Notes: generated by a model not told the origin, from the sequence alone. Positions 32,201 to 47,200 are shown, counted from the stretch's first letter. The stretch is DNA of 64,000 bases from Nautilus pompilius (GCA_018389105.1 JACATO010001062.1:124001-188000), one strand, 5' to 3'. Made by a program: numbers and translations.

Positions 32201-35200
32201 GCCTGTTGTGTTGCTTATTAAACTTCTCCTCCTCCTCCTTTTTTTGCTGCAATATTTGCAGATGCGGTCTCCATCCATTTGTTTCCCGTGTTTTTAAACC
32301 ATATTTTCCTTATCTCCGGTTTAACTCGTTTCAAAGCGTTTATGGTAAGAACGCGGTCGTCTCTTTGTCGTGAAGCAGCTTGGTTGTTTCGTTTTCAGAG
32401 ATGGCCGGTTCGGGGCTTGTTTCTTCCTGGAGCCAGACTGCCAGGTGCCCGTTATCTACAGCGCCAGGCCGGGTTCTCGCCTGTGGGAGGTAAGAACTTC
32501 CTCCACTTTAGCTCGCTGGTTAGGACGGATCTGCTGTTCTCCTCTCTCTCACTGCCCAGCCTCAGCCTGGAAATTGACCAGTTTGTGGCGGGGGGGGGGG
32601 GGGATGACTCCGCACCACTCCCAAGTTTGCCCATAGGTGGATACGGACGTTGATGTTCCTAACATCCCGCTGTCAACTGGAGCTGGCTGTCTTATTCAGC
32701 GGTTGGAAGTTGCTTACACTGGCGGAACGAGGCATTTCTGTAAAACACTGGAGAATCATCTTTCCCCTGCAGCTGCTGCTTTGGGTCTGTGATGGAAATC
32801 TTCAGTCATAGTTCCTGTGGTTTTTTATTGTAGCTTGATTAGAGATAGTCCCAGTTAAGCAAGTTTGGGGAAGGGAGTTTTCGTGTGCATACTCTGTTGG
32901 CTACTTCTACCTCTGAATCTCGCTATATCATGCAGTAATGATCCATGTTGATTATGCTCATTGCTAACTTTATGATGCATATAAATATATATAGTTAAAA
33001 GGGAGAAGATTTTCCCTAATGTGCATTTGATAAATTTTAATTTCCTTCAAAAAATGAAGTTTACTTGTAAGTTGTTTGACCCCCCCTTTTTTTTTTCAGT
33101 ATTATCCCCTTTTTTTACATCCCCCACTTTTGTTTCTTTTTATTTAAGGTTGATTTTTCTGGCAATGTATTGAACACTCACCAGTTCAAACAGTTGCTGG
33201 CTGTTTCGCCCTTACCTGTGATTTTCCACAGGTAAGTACTTACCCGCACGATCCGTCATTAAAGCGCTTGTTTGCTTAATGGCCGAAGCGACGCTGGAGC
33301 TTATTCTCCATTTGGCTGCTCCCTCCCGTCTCACCGCCGCCACCACCCGATCGGTGATTTTTATCCCTAAGTTGACGTGTAGCCCAACAAGTCCCTGCTC
33401 TCTGGGCACAGCGCTGACAGCAGCGGGACAATCGGCCCCTAAACTCCAAAAAAAAAAAACAAAAAAAAAACACGGATCATAATCACCATTGTCTGTCTGG
33501 GGTGTCTCGGCCAGAAGTGGATTTGTAAATAATCCCAAATGCTCCGGCTTCCCTTGTTCGTCGTGCGAAATCTGGTCCCAGAGGTGACTAGATGCCCCTC
33601 AATCACAAGTCATTTTTATTTCCCTTGTATAAGCTTCCGGCATAATAAACAAAAGTGCGATGCGTCTGGGATATGTACCCACCAACCCACCATGAGTTCC
33701 TTGTTTATCTGGAAAATTTTTCCCACTGGGTCTGGTTTGCGATGCCGGAGTTTTAAGGTGGGGGAGGAGGGTACAGTATGGTATTTCAGAAATCTCTCTT
33801 GTTCACGAGTTGCAGTAGGTCGTCATTAGTGATTATTCAGCACGTACAACGAACTCGTGGCCGTGGCAGATGTGCAGCCGGCCAACCTGACCATCCGAGG
33901 TCTAGAAAGATGCCTGTTTCTGTGCAAGAAGTTAACGAAAGTATCTTTTTCGTATAATCCATCCCGAAGGCTCTCTACCGCTAACCAATCAGCGAGATAT
34001 GGATTTAAATCATGGGAAGCAGTTTTTAGAAAAAAAAAAGGGGGGATCAAAGTGTTGAAACCGGCATTGTTTTTTTTTTTAACCCTCTGGAGACGATAGG
34101 GCCGATCTCTCTCTGGCCCAAACCTAGTATTGGCCCCATAAAAAAATTGCCTCATTGAATGGTTCTCTGTAAATAACGCGGACCAATCGGGGATGGCCTT
34201 TCAATAAAGCAACGACAGGGGTAAGTTCTGAATGGTTCTCTGTAAATAACGCGGACCAATCAGGGATGGCCTTTCAAGCCACGAAAGTGGTAAGTGCTGA
34301 ATGGTTCGCTATAAATAACCCGGACCAATCGGGGATGGCCTTTCAATAAAGCGACGGAAGCGGTCAGTTAGCTAGAAACATTCAAAAAAGTGTCCGTCTC
34401 CAAAGGGTTAAGGCTTTCTAGGTTACATCCCTTCATACTCTCTATTTAATCTTATTAAAAGGTAAACAAACCATGCATTATTTCCATTAAATCAGCTTGG
34501 TGTGTGTGAAGTTTGAAATAGCTGCGGAGAACGGCTAACCCCGAAGATTCTCTCCCAGCGTTATAAAAAACAACCATTTTGACTGGTTTGGACAAAATCC
34601 GTACCTCACTTTTCTTGGATCTGTAAGGTGAACTACAACCAGCTACTGACTTCATTACCCCCCCCCAACCACCCACCCACCCATTTTTTTTTTCTTTCTG
34701 TCTTCAGAAATGAGGAGGTTAAATTCCCTGACCTCCATAGAGAATGGCCTTCCCAGTCTTTGAACTTTCACAGACTCCAACATTTGGGGTAAGTACCCGA
34801 ACACTATCCAGGGCCCAAAAGCGTGTCCTGTGCCAGAAAGTTTGGCGTTAACACCGACTTTCCTTATGACTCGTCTTCCTGCTGCATCTTTGTTGTATTA
34901 ATTCCCCCCCCCCCTTATGTAGTCCAATTCACCATCTATCTCCCTTATAATAGACTCTTTGCTGGCATCCCCCCCCCCCCGGTGGATGTGGATACAGCGA
35001 GGACCTGGCCTTCGTTTGTTTTGGCTTTTAACGTTGTCACTGATAGACTGCATTTAAAAAAAAAAATAGTCCCTTATAATTTTCTAAAAAGAAAACCTGG
35101 AAGTAGACAATTTAGCAAGTTTGGTGTATATCAGTTACTTCCCTTGAATTAAGGATTATTGTTGACACAGGTACTGTGTGTATAACTAGCTTAGAAGATT

Positions 35201-38200
35201 AATATTGGATGATAATTGTTTTTCTTTTGTTAAATAAGTACTATAAGATTTTCTTTTTTTCAGAAATCATTACCTTTTGATGTGGACAGCAAATGGTCTG
35301 TATGTGCTTGATCCAGTCAGCGTTAAGACCGTTCTGTGGACTTATCAGATTACAGGTAAGATAGTTTGATGGTTGCCTTTTTTCTGCTAGTTGTGCCGCC
35401 ACAGGTAGCAAACTTATTTGTACACTAGCTACTAAAAACAGTGGGTACAGTGAAGCGTGTGGGAGTTGGTTTTTGTCAGGGTGGTTAAGCAAAAGGTCTC
35501 ATTCCAGTACAGAACTGACAGTAATGTTGGACACTGTTCTTTCTGTGGGATGACAGAGCCCCCATGGGTTCCTGTCAAGAAGGATATGGGTGCAGAATCA
35601 TGATTCTGATCTTGGTTTTTTTTTGTGGCAGAGAAATTCGGCTGATGCTAGAGGCAAAACGTTTGCCGTGGAAATAAAACTGGTTTTAAGGTAAGTACAG
35701 GTGGGTTGTCAAAATCTAAATGAATGTGAGATCATTTGAAATGTTAGGATAATGGTATTAAAAAGTGTCATTTTGTATTGGAATTGTCTGAATTTCTTCA
35801 GAACTGGATTCCCTTTTGTTTTTTGCAGGAATTGAAGATGTTATAACATGGCAGTCTGAATTATACGTCCTTCACACTAATAGCAAGGTGACCAAGTTAC
35901 TTCTCTTACCAATCGGCAAGTGTGTCTCGTTGCTGTACTGGAAACATCGCCTCAGACTGGCAGCCCAGGTGTTTAGCTACTTTCAGCCCAACATTGTAGC
36001 TTCCAGTTTCCTCAAGGTTTTCCCTCTGCCAACACTGGTCAGCCTTCGCAAGAAGCTGGCAGAAAGGGGAGAGAACTCGCTGGCAGAAAACCTCCAGAGG
36101 TTCATAGTGAAAGTGGACAGTGATGCATGTGGCAGCAAGGAGCGTGCGGAAGAAAGGAAGCGGAATGAACCCACACGGGGCTTCCTTGAGCACGGCGAGA
36201 CGGGTGGGTCTGAGGGCTCTTGTGTAGACGTAGGGGAAAAAGCCGACCGGTTAGGAATCCAAGAAAATGGAGTAACTGCTGCAGTGTTGTTGACTGAATG
36301 GGAGATAAGTGAGGGAGAACTAAAAAAGCCACCAGAGATGATTTTGGTTGGAGATGTTGCAGAAAAGCAGCGAGAAAATTCTGCGAGTTTGCAAGCGGAT
36401 CTGGAACCAGGAGAACTCGCTGTGGTTGGTGCTGCTGAACGAGGTACCAGGAACGACATCGCCCAAGTTGGTACTGTTGCTGTATTTGTTAATAAGGGGA
36501 ATTCTCAGGAAAATAGCAGCACCTCCGATCACCTGTCTTCCAGGCCACCCACAGTGGTGGAGGCCCAGACTTCTACCTACAGAAACCAGACAGGTGTGCC
36601 TTCTAATGGGGATGCAGCTACATTTGGTGCCTTAATCAGCACTATGCATGGTCAGGGTAAGAAGCTTTTAAATTGAATAGTAAGTTTTTATATAAATTTC
36701 TCAATTACCTGCACATCATGTTCTCTTTTTTTTTCATTTTAAAGGAGACTTTACTGAAAGGAGGACTTAATAGAAGGAATGGTAGTGTGTGTGGGGGTTT
36801 GATATGTGAGCAGGAATTCAATGTATCAGGGGCATTCAGATGGAGCCCAGTCTGGCTTCATTTGAAGGTCTCTAGGACGTAAATAGAAAAATGTCGATAC
36901 TCAGTTTTAACAAAACGCAGTTTAAGAAAGAAAGGGCGGTTTGTTTTTTACTTGAGTGGTCCTCTTTCCACAGAAGTGTTGTTCTTGTTTTAACCCTAGT
37001 CCCACCTGCTTTGGGGATCCCTGAATCATGGGAACGGTATAGTGAGCACTGGCAGAACTAGGGTTAAAAGTTCTGCCTTAGGTTGGTGAAATGCAGAAGA
37101 TGCTGAATTATCATAGTCAGCATTATCCAGAGATCCTGTTTCTTAAGCTATTTAATTAGTGCAGTTATTAAAAAAATATATATATATTTATTCATCAATA
37201 AATAATAATTTCTGAGAATGAAAGTAACTAAATACTGAACGACTTTAGAACCAAACTGTAATTTTATTTGCTCAATTGCATTCCTGTTCAGGATAACATC
37301 TGATGTTGTGTGTTGTGGTCACACGCTATTATAGGGCTCTGGACATTTCCAGGTGCGCTGGGGTGACCTCTGTGTATTACAGGTAGTACAAACAGTAAAC
37401 ACGTTGCGTTTTTTTAAAAACTATTATTAAGAATCACCAGTTGTGGGGCAATCCAGTAAAATGACGTCAAAGGTGAAGAGTGAGTTTCCGGGATGTGAGA
37501 CTGCTAGAGGGGCCCAGAGACAGATGAAGCGGACATCATCTGTAGTTGGGACATGGCTCACCAGGAAAGATTCATTGCCTGGAGGTGAGAGAGGGAGGAG
37601 AAGAGCGGCCTCTGCTGGCATCGTGGAAAAACTCTCCAGTGTTGCAGCGCAGAACGAAAAAGGTGCTTACATTACTTCCCACCAAGCAGTAAGATTTATA
37701 CAGGTAGAGAACTGTTCATAAAGCAACCATCAGATATAAGGATTGATGGCTATGCTCAAGAGAGATTGCTGGCATAAAAGCTACCTCTCAGGGACTGTGG
37801 CCGCACTCGGGGGTTACCAAAACAGGGTGATGAAAAAGGCTGGTGGATTGCAGTTCCAGAAACGTTACCTGTACTTTTCTTCTCTGTTTGGTTGGTGTGC
37901 AAGGCTGATCTAGTTTTAATTTTGTTTTTGCTTTTGCTACATTCCAGATTTTTCAATTCTTCTCCCTCCAGACTTAAGTAGTAACCTTTGTTCTGATTTT
38001 CTAAAAACCCCAGCATTCCCATTCCACGGCCGCCATGTTAGGGGCTGATACCTCAGTTTAGTGCAGTTGCGCCTGCGTGGACGCAGCTGGATGGGGCAGG
38101 TACTTCCAGTTAAGAGGGAATCTGATGTGCGTTTACTGGCTCATTGTAACAGCTGATCAGTGGAAGGAAAAAGCTTTAAAAAATAAAATCTTTCCTATGC

Positions 38201-41200
38201 TATCCCATCGATGATTACTTCAAGATTAGCTGTGCACAGCCCCAACCCAGCTGCTCATCGTCACATGGAGATAGATGCTCCAACTATTGATTTTCCATAA
38301 ATAGGAGAGCAAATTCAGAGGAATGTAGCTTTATTACTAGGTTAACTTGTTATAGTTTTGCATACTTCACGGCTCTCTATTCAACAGTTTGGAATTTATG
38401 ATAAGTATAGTTTATGTGATATTAGTAAGAGTAGGCATACATACAGCTCAACAGACCACATATCCTTGGTGATGGAAACCCTATGTGACCATCAAAAACA
38501 AAGTTCTTACTATCAGATACTACAGACTTGCTTTACAGGTGTTGACAGTGTTCTGGCAAATGCATCATCTTCATCTTCTATGCATGCAGCATTACCATGT
38601 GATTCCCCGCAGTCTCGTGTTGATGATGATAGGTCATTGGATGTGTTTTCTTCACGGTTACAGTCCAAGCCACCACTTCGAGCAATGATGGACATGAAAG
38701 ACAGGTGAGTGTATCTGGAATTTTAAATATAATGCACAGAAGTGCCCTTTGTTGATTGTTGCCCAAATATTTTACAGCACGTAATTACACTTACACAGAA
38801 TGGTATATTTATCATGCTACTTCCATTTAGTAAATCCTTGTAGGTGGAGGCAGAATGAGTTGAAAAAAAATCCCAGTCTAGCGGAGGACTTTGTGGTCTT
38901 AATGCCATAGTTCTATTCCGTAAGCAGTTTTAGAACTTGTACCTGAAGCCTAGACCTATACCAGCTGGAATGGTAAAGAATGTTGTTTATTCCTGTACGT
39001 TGTCTGTCTTGGCCAGGCTTATAGTCAGTAGCCATCTTTCCTCATTCTTTTAGTTTTTCCAGTAAAACGAAGTCACTGATTAGAAGTCTGTCAGGGAAAT
39101 CCAGGACAGTGGTCAAAAAGGAACGACCGGCCAACCCGAGTACTGGTTATTCTGATCTGAAATTTGAAGAGGAACAGGTATATGCATATAAAAACAACTC
39201 CGCCCATTTCTGTTTCCCGATACACATGATTTTAACCCTGCGGTTATCTTTCTGACGACTTATTTAAACATGGCTTCAGCGTGGAGAGGTTTGACAGTCT
39301 GGCGTAAAGTTAGCGAAACCTTTAACCTTGACCAGCTACATTTAATGCAGTTCCTTCCCTCCTCTCTGGCTTTCAGGTAAAAGGTACCAGGGAAATGTAC
39401 TCGGAGACATCAGCACCTGAGAAGTTGCCAGTTGGACTGGCTGCTTTGCTGCAAGCTACCGAACAATTGGAGGACGAACTTAGAGATGCCAGCATCCTCG
39501 TGCATCCTGATCGTCTGCGTGGCATTCTTCAAAGTTGGGTGGTTCTCTTGCACAAAGCTCTGCAGGATGTACTCTGTCAGACGACAGAAAATGACTTGCC
39601 AGCAGCGGGGCAGGAGCAAGATACAGGTGGGAAAAATGGATGCGGTTCTATATTGAACTACAACCAGTCTGAATGCAAAGAGAAAAGTGGCGGCATCGAA
39701 AGTGAATGGAGCACAGATGTAAACAACCGCCTGCATCCCCTGAACAGCAGATTAGATGAGCCGGGCAAAGAAACTGATGCTCATTGTGACATTAGTTCAG
39801 CTGATGCAGCTTCGTTGATTTTAAGTCATCAAGATGCTTGTAACTTTTTTTTACTGGATAAAACACACGAACAAGACGACGACCACATGTGGTCGTCGGA
39901 CACAGAAACTGTTTCTGAGGACCTTCCGGTGAACCATGGAGAAAACTCCAAAATGGCACAGATACGAGAATTGTGGGATAAAGATGAAATGTGCTTCGTC
40001 ACTGATCCATTTTATTTGTGTCCTCAAATTCATGGCTGCATCTCTAAGTGGGTGACAATGTGCTTTGAAATGAACTGCGTTGGTGATATGTCGGCGTTTG
40101 TTTCTAAGAAGCATGTTCCACGGTCTGGTGAGGGAGAGCGAAGCTCTGATCTTGCCATTGAAAGGGAAAATGTCTGCAGGCATTGTTTTCAGGTATTAAA
40201 TACAGCAAGTAAGCCCAACAGTTCAGAGTTGTGTACACTGTGTAATTATTCAGCAAAATGTGAACCTGTCTGCTCGGAAGCTAAGGATGCTGACCTGGCT
40301 ACATTTATAAGGTTGTACTTTCACTTTCTCCACGTAAGTTCGATCAAACGACACATGGACAGATGTAAGGAAAGCTGCTTCCAGACATGGAGAGCTCTAG
40401 TGCACTGTCTTCAAGGTGAGTTGACTTTGTAGCTCAAAGATGTTCCAGTTAGAACTGAAAGTGACTCTGAAATGCTATTGGGAGAGGATGGGGTTGCATA
40501 CACAACCTGTTGTTGTTCAAATTATGGCAGGGTTCTGGAGTTTGTAATAACTCTCACAATAAACACTTGAGCGTTTCTCAAGTGATTCTTGGGTCCAAGC
40601 AGGAAACATTCATCAGTTTTAGAAACACTAGGCAGTTAGTATGTAAATACTGATAAGCACGCAACCTTTAAGTTTACCAATGCATAGTTTCCCCACTTCC
40701 ACGTGCGCATAGATTGTAGTGGAGAATGTGGCTTTGTTTTGTTATGAATTTGAGGCATTTAAATTTTATTATCGTAACTGGCCTCAGATCTGGCAGTCTT
40801 CACGTTGTGCTTGCAGAAACGTGCCGCGGTGACCAAATTGGCTGCTGTTTGGATAAAAACGATTTACAACCAGCCCTCGTTCTTCTCCGGTCTGGCCGTG
40901 TGTCACAGGCTTACCTCATTCTCGGTCACGTGGCAAGGTGAGTCTTAAACTGTTTTACAAAGGTATCAAATTAAAAGTCTCTCTCAACTTTTGTTTTCAC
41001 GTCTCTATTTCAGTAGGGATGATGATAGATAATTAATTAAGCAGACCAACCCTGAAAGTCATTCAGGTTTAAGCCATGATAAATCGCACATCCATATAAA
41101 GCCGCTCTCTTGTCCCGTGTGGTAAATCATGGAGCAGGCAGTCCAGGTGTGGAGCTCCCATTATTGTAAAAGATGCTGATAACTTGGACTAGCACTGTGT

Positions 41201-44200
41201 GTAACCTTAGTTCTGGAGGTTTTGATTGTCTGTGGTAGTGTTTGAAAATTTGTCAAACAACGCATTAAATCAGATCGGTATTTTTTTTTTTGACACGAGG
41301 TACAGTCGGCCCCGGTTATTCGCAGAATTTTCCATAGAACCTAAGTAATAATTGTTCGTGGAAACCCCCGCATATTCATGGAATCGCAAATATCTTCCAC
41401 AATTTTTTATGGCTTTTTTCCTGGAAATATATATTTTTTCACGCTTTTTAATACTAAATTATTAATAACAATATAATTTACTAATTTTGTAATATAAATA
41501 CTAACGTAAATTCAGCAAAATATCAATATAAAATAAACGCTATGGCTGGAGGTTTGAAAGTAGCCAATCCGAGAGCGTTATTCATTTCTCCTCGCTGCTG
41601 ATTGGCTGCTGCCCACGAGGCGGCTGTCTCAGGCAGATGCAGCCCAGCATCATCCCAGTTTACCGTGTGTAGCTATCTCGAGTGTTTCTCAGGGGGTGTA
41701 AATTCTAACTGTTTGAAAAAACATTCCAGATCAGACATTAAAAATGGCATTTCTCAGTTTGGAATACTCTACCGTATCGGACAGCATCAGTGCTTTCTTA
41801 AATAGATTGGATGTGTATTCCTCTGCAAAGGTGGTGGGGGGCTTTGTAAGTTTTAAAGCTTCCTGTATCTATACATCTATATCCCCTTAGTACCCTAGAC
41901 AGGGGAACAAGAATCCAGTTGGAGAGATGATTAGAACTCCTCTGAGGAAACCTGAGTACTTTTAGTGGGCACAAAAATACAATGGAGACCATGCCACAAC
42001 CAGCAGGTGCCCTTACGGCTAACAAGTTTGCTATAGTACACTGCCTGACTTGTCTTCTAGATGTTCTGATTTCCTCTCCTCGAAAGAATTTTGTGGTGGA
42101 ATTTGCGTCTAAGGAATTTAAAACACCTATCTGTGTTTCCTCGCAAATCTATCTATTTTTCATGAATATACTGTCAGTGACAGTAGGGGCATGACTCTTT
42201 AAAGCAATTATTGGAATCTTGAAGTGGAAAGGAGTGCTGGGAGTTACATTGCTAACTCTCTCCTTTTTTTTTTCCAGACCATAAATCTAAAGATTATGCA
42301 GTGTTATTGTTCTCATGTTTTTCAGAATTTTTGAATCTAGTCCGTCGAAAGCTATACAGTACGCAGTTGAAAATGGCCGACATATCAGCGCCTTGGACGT
42401 GTTGTATTTGTGCCAACTTCACGGAGAGTCACTGAGCTGCTTTCGTCACTACATGACAGAGCGTCTCCGTTCTTTCAAGGACAAGTGAGTCACAGCAAAC
42501 AAACCCCCTTTGTAACCGCCGCTCCTTCGGCATTAACTCGACGTGTTTCCACACAACAGATAATTGGCCCAATTTTAAACAGTTTTCAAGGGCATGGCAA
42601 CGTTGTGCAGATTGCTTTCTTTAGGACCCCAGAAATGTGCCTGGGTTAAGTATTTCTATGCGATCTGCCTGGAACTGCCTGTGTGGTGCCGTGGTGTTTC
42701 TGGCAATCTTTCAACTGCAATTTGCTGATTGGGTGACAATGTAGCTCCCACAACACTGTCCAGGGAGGCGGTTTGGAAAAGCAGCTTTGGCAGGAGGAAA
42801 ACTCGCCTCGTGTATTTTGGATGGGGATATGACGGGATGGTCCTGACTTTCGGCTTTGCCATTGCATGTTGGTGCGAGCAGCAGAGATGAGAATGCTGAA
42901 AACTGCCCGATGAACGGAGTATATTCAGTCCCCAGCAGCCTGGCTGGGAGAGTTAATATGGCTGTGACCCTACGCCACATGCAGACTGGAAGAGAAGAGA
43001 TTTGGAAAGCACTACCTGTCTCTGCTGATTCTTTTAACCCAAAGCCTAGGACTTCAAAAAGGAACAAGAATTTTCACCTGTCTGGACACACACACACACA
43101 CAGATGTACCTAAAATCATTTCCAAAAAAGACTAAGCCTCAAATTTTTTTTCATATTTGGATGATGCATTAGAGATGTTTTATATACTGTATTACCAGAA
43201 TTTCCTTGTTTTCCTGTCCCCAGCTGCCCAAATATTGCACACTGTTCCTGGCACTTTTAGAATTACTGATGATTGGAGCTTAAGTGTCAGAACTGCAACA
43301 CTGGAAATAGCAGGGGTATCTTGACAAAGATTCACTTTCAATTTTATACTGCTGACATTTTCTACAACATGAAAGTAAACTATAGATGTACAAAAAACAA
43401 ATTATTTTATTTTCATCTCTCTGCCCATAAAAGTTCTGAATGTCGTGATCCAGTTGAATAGAGTCTCAGTTATGATAAAAAATGTCATGGTAACCGTACC
43501 CCAGCATTGCCGCTGTACTGGGTTAGTCGGTCCATCCACTAGCCAACACTCTTCCCCACAAAGATGAAAGAAAACATCAATGTTCCTTAGCTACGCCTCT
43601 ACTAAGCCGGATAACCAACAGATTTACTTATTTTTTCTTCTTTAGGGATGAAGCCATTTTTGAGTTGTGTCAAAATAGGAACGTACTGCTGATCTTTTTG
43701 GATTGCCTGCTGTCTGACATAGATGGGGAACACGTCATTGCAGAATTACCTCCCTTCCCATGGTAAGTTTGGCGGCAGGGGGTGGTCGGCTTGTGGCGTA
43801 CAAAAATGTCATCAAAGACATCGGCCGTCGGTAAGGGATCTGACGATAAGCGGTTGTCCTAAAATTATACTCAAGACAGACATTGAACGAGTTTTTCCAT
43901 CCTAACTCGAAAACTTTAAAAAAAAAAAAAAAGATTGGCATCTTCTAAATTGTATTTGTTGAAATATTTAAATAATAAACTCGTCAGCTGTTTGTCTGGT
44001 TTTTTTGGAGCGAACGAGTCACTAATGACAGAAAACTGGAGACGCCGTTAAAAAAAATCAAGACCTCTTATTGACTTTTACCATAATACGGAGGGGGCAC
44101 CTGACGTTAGACGTCTGCATAACCCTAGAACGTACCACAGAACTCCATGAGGGGAGACAATAACATGCAGGCGTAGTGAAAGAGAGAGTTTGCCTTTCAT

Positions 44201-47200
44201 TGGCGTAGATTCAAAATGTGGGCTACGGATAACAAACAAACTGACCAGTGAATTCATTTTACGCGAGAAGGCGGACAGCCAGTAGTTTCTAACAAGCAGA
44301 AACTTGTTGGTCGATCTAAAACGTCAACGGTTCAGTGCTGTGTTTTCGGTCGAGATATTTAAAACGTAACATTTGATGGATATTTTTTTCAGCTGTGGCA
44401 CCCACCTGCTGAAGTGGAAGCAACAGGAGACAATCACTTTGTTGTTTCTCAGGTTCCTGCACGCCAACACTAAGCGATTTCTACGAGTGAGCATCAAGCA
44501 CAGGTAAGGAGAGCCTGGAAATATCTGGTTACCGGCCTCACCCGATGAGATTTGTAAAAAAAAAAACCACAAATACATTGATTTTAACTCTTTATAGGAA
44601 TTAAGCAGGCATTGGTATACAAAAAAATCAAAATTTCATCTTCAGACAGCACACCTCAAGTTCAAGTCCGCTGCTGTACCTGATGGCACCACCATTTTCA
44701 GACTGATTCTCCTTGCTCCAAACCGTCGTCTTGAAGATGGACTTCCATCGTAGCTTTACTCTGTAACGAAACATTAGTTATTAAGCCAACTACTCCAACA
44801 ACACAATATACCGTATCCTATTTCTTTGCTTAAAACGATTTTGAATTTAACCCTATCATGGCTGTGTTTTATTGTGTAAACACCCACTTATTTTACCATA
44901 TGTAGACTCCATATAGTTTGAACCTGACTGCTGTAAAAAATAATACCAAGCTAATCCCTGCCTCTTATACGTATATTAAATAAACCTTAACATCATTATT
45001 GGAATTACAATAGCAGATTACTCCTGTTCATTCACTCAAAATATTGCACAGCATGGAAGTGGATTTTTAATGCACCTGGCTGTGAGACGGTGTGTCTATC
45101 TGCACCAATCGCAAGCAGCAGAAGAGTGGTTACTACTCCTATTTAATGTTTTGCATTGCGCAGTGATGATCAAATAACGCGATGCTAATAACCCTTTGTT
45201 TTTCTGAATAGTATGACAAGCGAGACTTTGTTATTTCAATACCGCGTAGATACTGGATAGGATCCCTGTGGTCTCTCAAGCAGCTTGGCTACAGGAAGCA
45301 AATGCTGGCTGTCATAGTCGCTCTTGGAGATGCCAGTTTGTTGGACCCTGACTTGAGTTATGGTGAGTAGTGCGTGGAAATAGTGAAACTGCGACTATAA
45401 TGTTGACAAAATGGTTACGGACAGTCTGACTGTAGCAGAGCATCTCAGTTAAACAAAAAAATAGCAGTAGATAGTGTATTACCATGAAAAAGTTTCAGGC
45501 CACCACAAATCTATTATCGAGTCTGGATTTGGGTTATCCGGTTTCATAATTATAGCCCTGTGCCCACAAATGGAGTGGGTCACTTTTACGTGGGTCCGGT
45601 CAGATATCCCTAGGGAAAACACGGCTTATTAGCAGCAAGGAACGGAATGCTCTCTTGAAAGTCCAGACCTGAATTATCATCAAAGTAACTTGGGATAACA
45701 CCGAGTAGCTTAGGTGTTTAATGGTTGCCCGAAGGACCATACCTAATTCTTGCATGTTCCGAGGCAGTTTAAACGGAGATTAGATAAATTTCATGCCAGC
45801 ATTACAAAAAAAAAAAAAATAATTGATGATTTAGCAACATCCCGTATAATATTCTGGGCGGTCAAACGTCTGCATATATCTGATAAAATGTCCACCTTTT
45901 AAGAGTCTTGAGAGATTTAGTAGGTATACTGAATAAATTCCAAAACAAATGGTTCTGTATGAAGTTCTGATGTTGACCACTCGCCGTTTTTCTCTTCCAA
46001 GGCTGCTTGCCCGACAGCGAGGAGGAATGGTTGTTTCTGTTGGAGTTGAAAGAGATACAACAAGTGGGGTCAGGCAGCCGATTCCATTCACTGGCTGCGG
46101 AGCTCAGGAAGGAAAGTCCAGGCACTCTGTGCGGGCTGTCGTTTACCTGGTCAGACGTCGTCGGTAGCGGCGGCTTGGTGCCGCTGAATGCAAACCGCAG
46201 TGAGCTGCCAATCAGCTGGGAGACAGTGGCCGGTCTCCTGGTACACTACCTTGGTCCTTTCAGAGCTATTCAGCTGCTCAAGTCATGTGACATACCTGTG
46301 GCGGCTCTGTCCTTATCCTTTTACCAGATGTGTCTTCACAGAGCTCTCTTGTGCGACCAACAAAGGTATTGTATCTACTTGCTTGCTTCAGTAAGCCCAT
46401 GGTTTTCATTGGGTTAACCAGTCAAAGCTCAAGTTTGTGGTACAAAGTCTAACTGCTTTGTCTGTTTAGTGACTAGCAAAATGGATTAGTTTTGTCTACT
46501 CGAGGGAGGAAATACAGTAAATCGTCTGAGCGCTGGCCCAAGCAATAGAATCTGTTGAATGTCCATTAAGAGAGAGAGGGAATGCAGAAGTAGTAGAACA
46601 GCCACTGCTGTATATGGAAGCGTACTACTAGTTTTTGATAGAATGCTGGAGTCTCTCGCTGCCTTCAACCCATCCAATATTAGTCCCCATAACGCAGAAA
46701 ATAAACATTACAGTAATCCATTCTCATAGCATCGCTAAGTGAAGGTAGACAGGAGTTACTGTCCACACTAATGAAAGGGCCCCACCAGTATGCCTGCAGC
46801 AATGAATACTTGTTTGTTTTTCTTTCAGACTCATTATCCATAACATGCTTGAGAAAATAAATACTCACCTGTGGGCTAGAAAACCGACAAGTATGGCTCC
46901 ATCTGTAAGTAACTTAACGGTCTGGGGAAAATAAACATCATAGTCTTTCCTGAACCTTAAAAAATTAACGATATCACACAACAAACTTTTGATAAAGATA
47001 GCATCAGAGCTTAGGGATGCGCACAGAAAATAACATCAACTGATATGTTGTCGACAATAAGGGGCCACTTTTCTCTCATTACCCAGTAGTGGTTTTCGTA
47101 CAGATGCAAACTGAGCAGATGTCCGTGTAAGCTGTCAGAAAAAGGTTTTTCATCCCACTTCATAGCAGTTAAAGTGGTTAACAACAGCTTCAGTAAAAAA

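Noticed and set aside
44487..44513. Longer form of HPS5 exon 19 using the donor at 44514
   Set aside because: It would enter exon 20 in a frame that hits TAG; the earlier GTGAGC donor keeps the frame.
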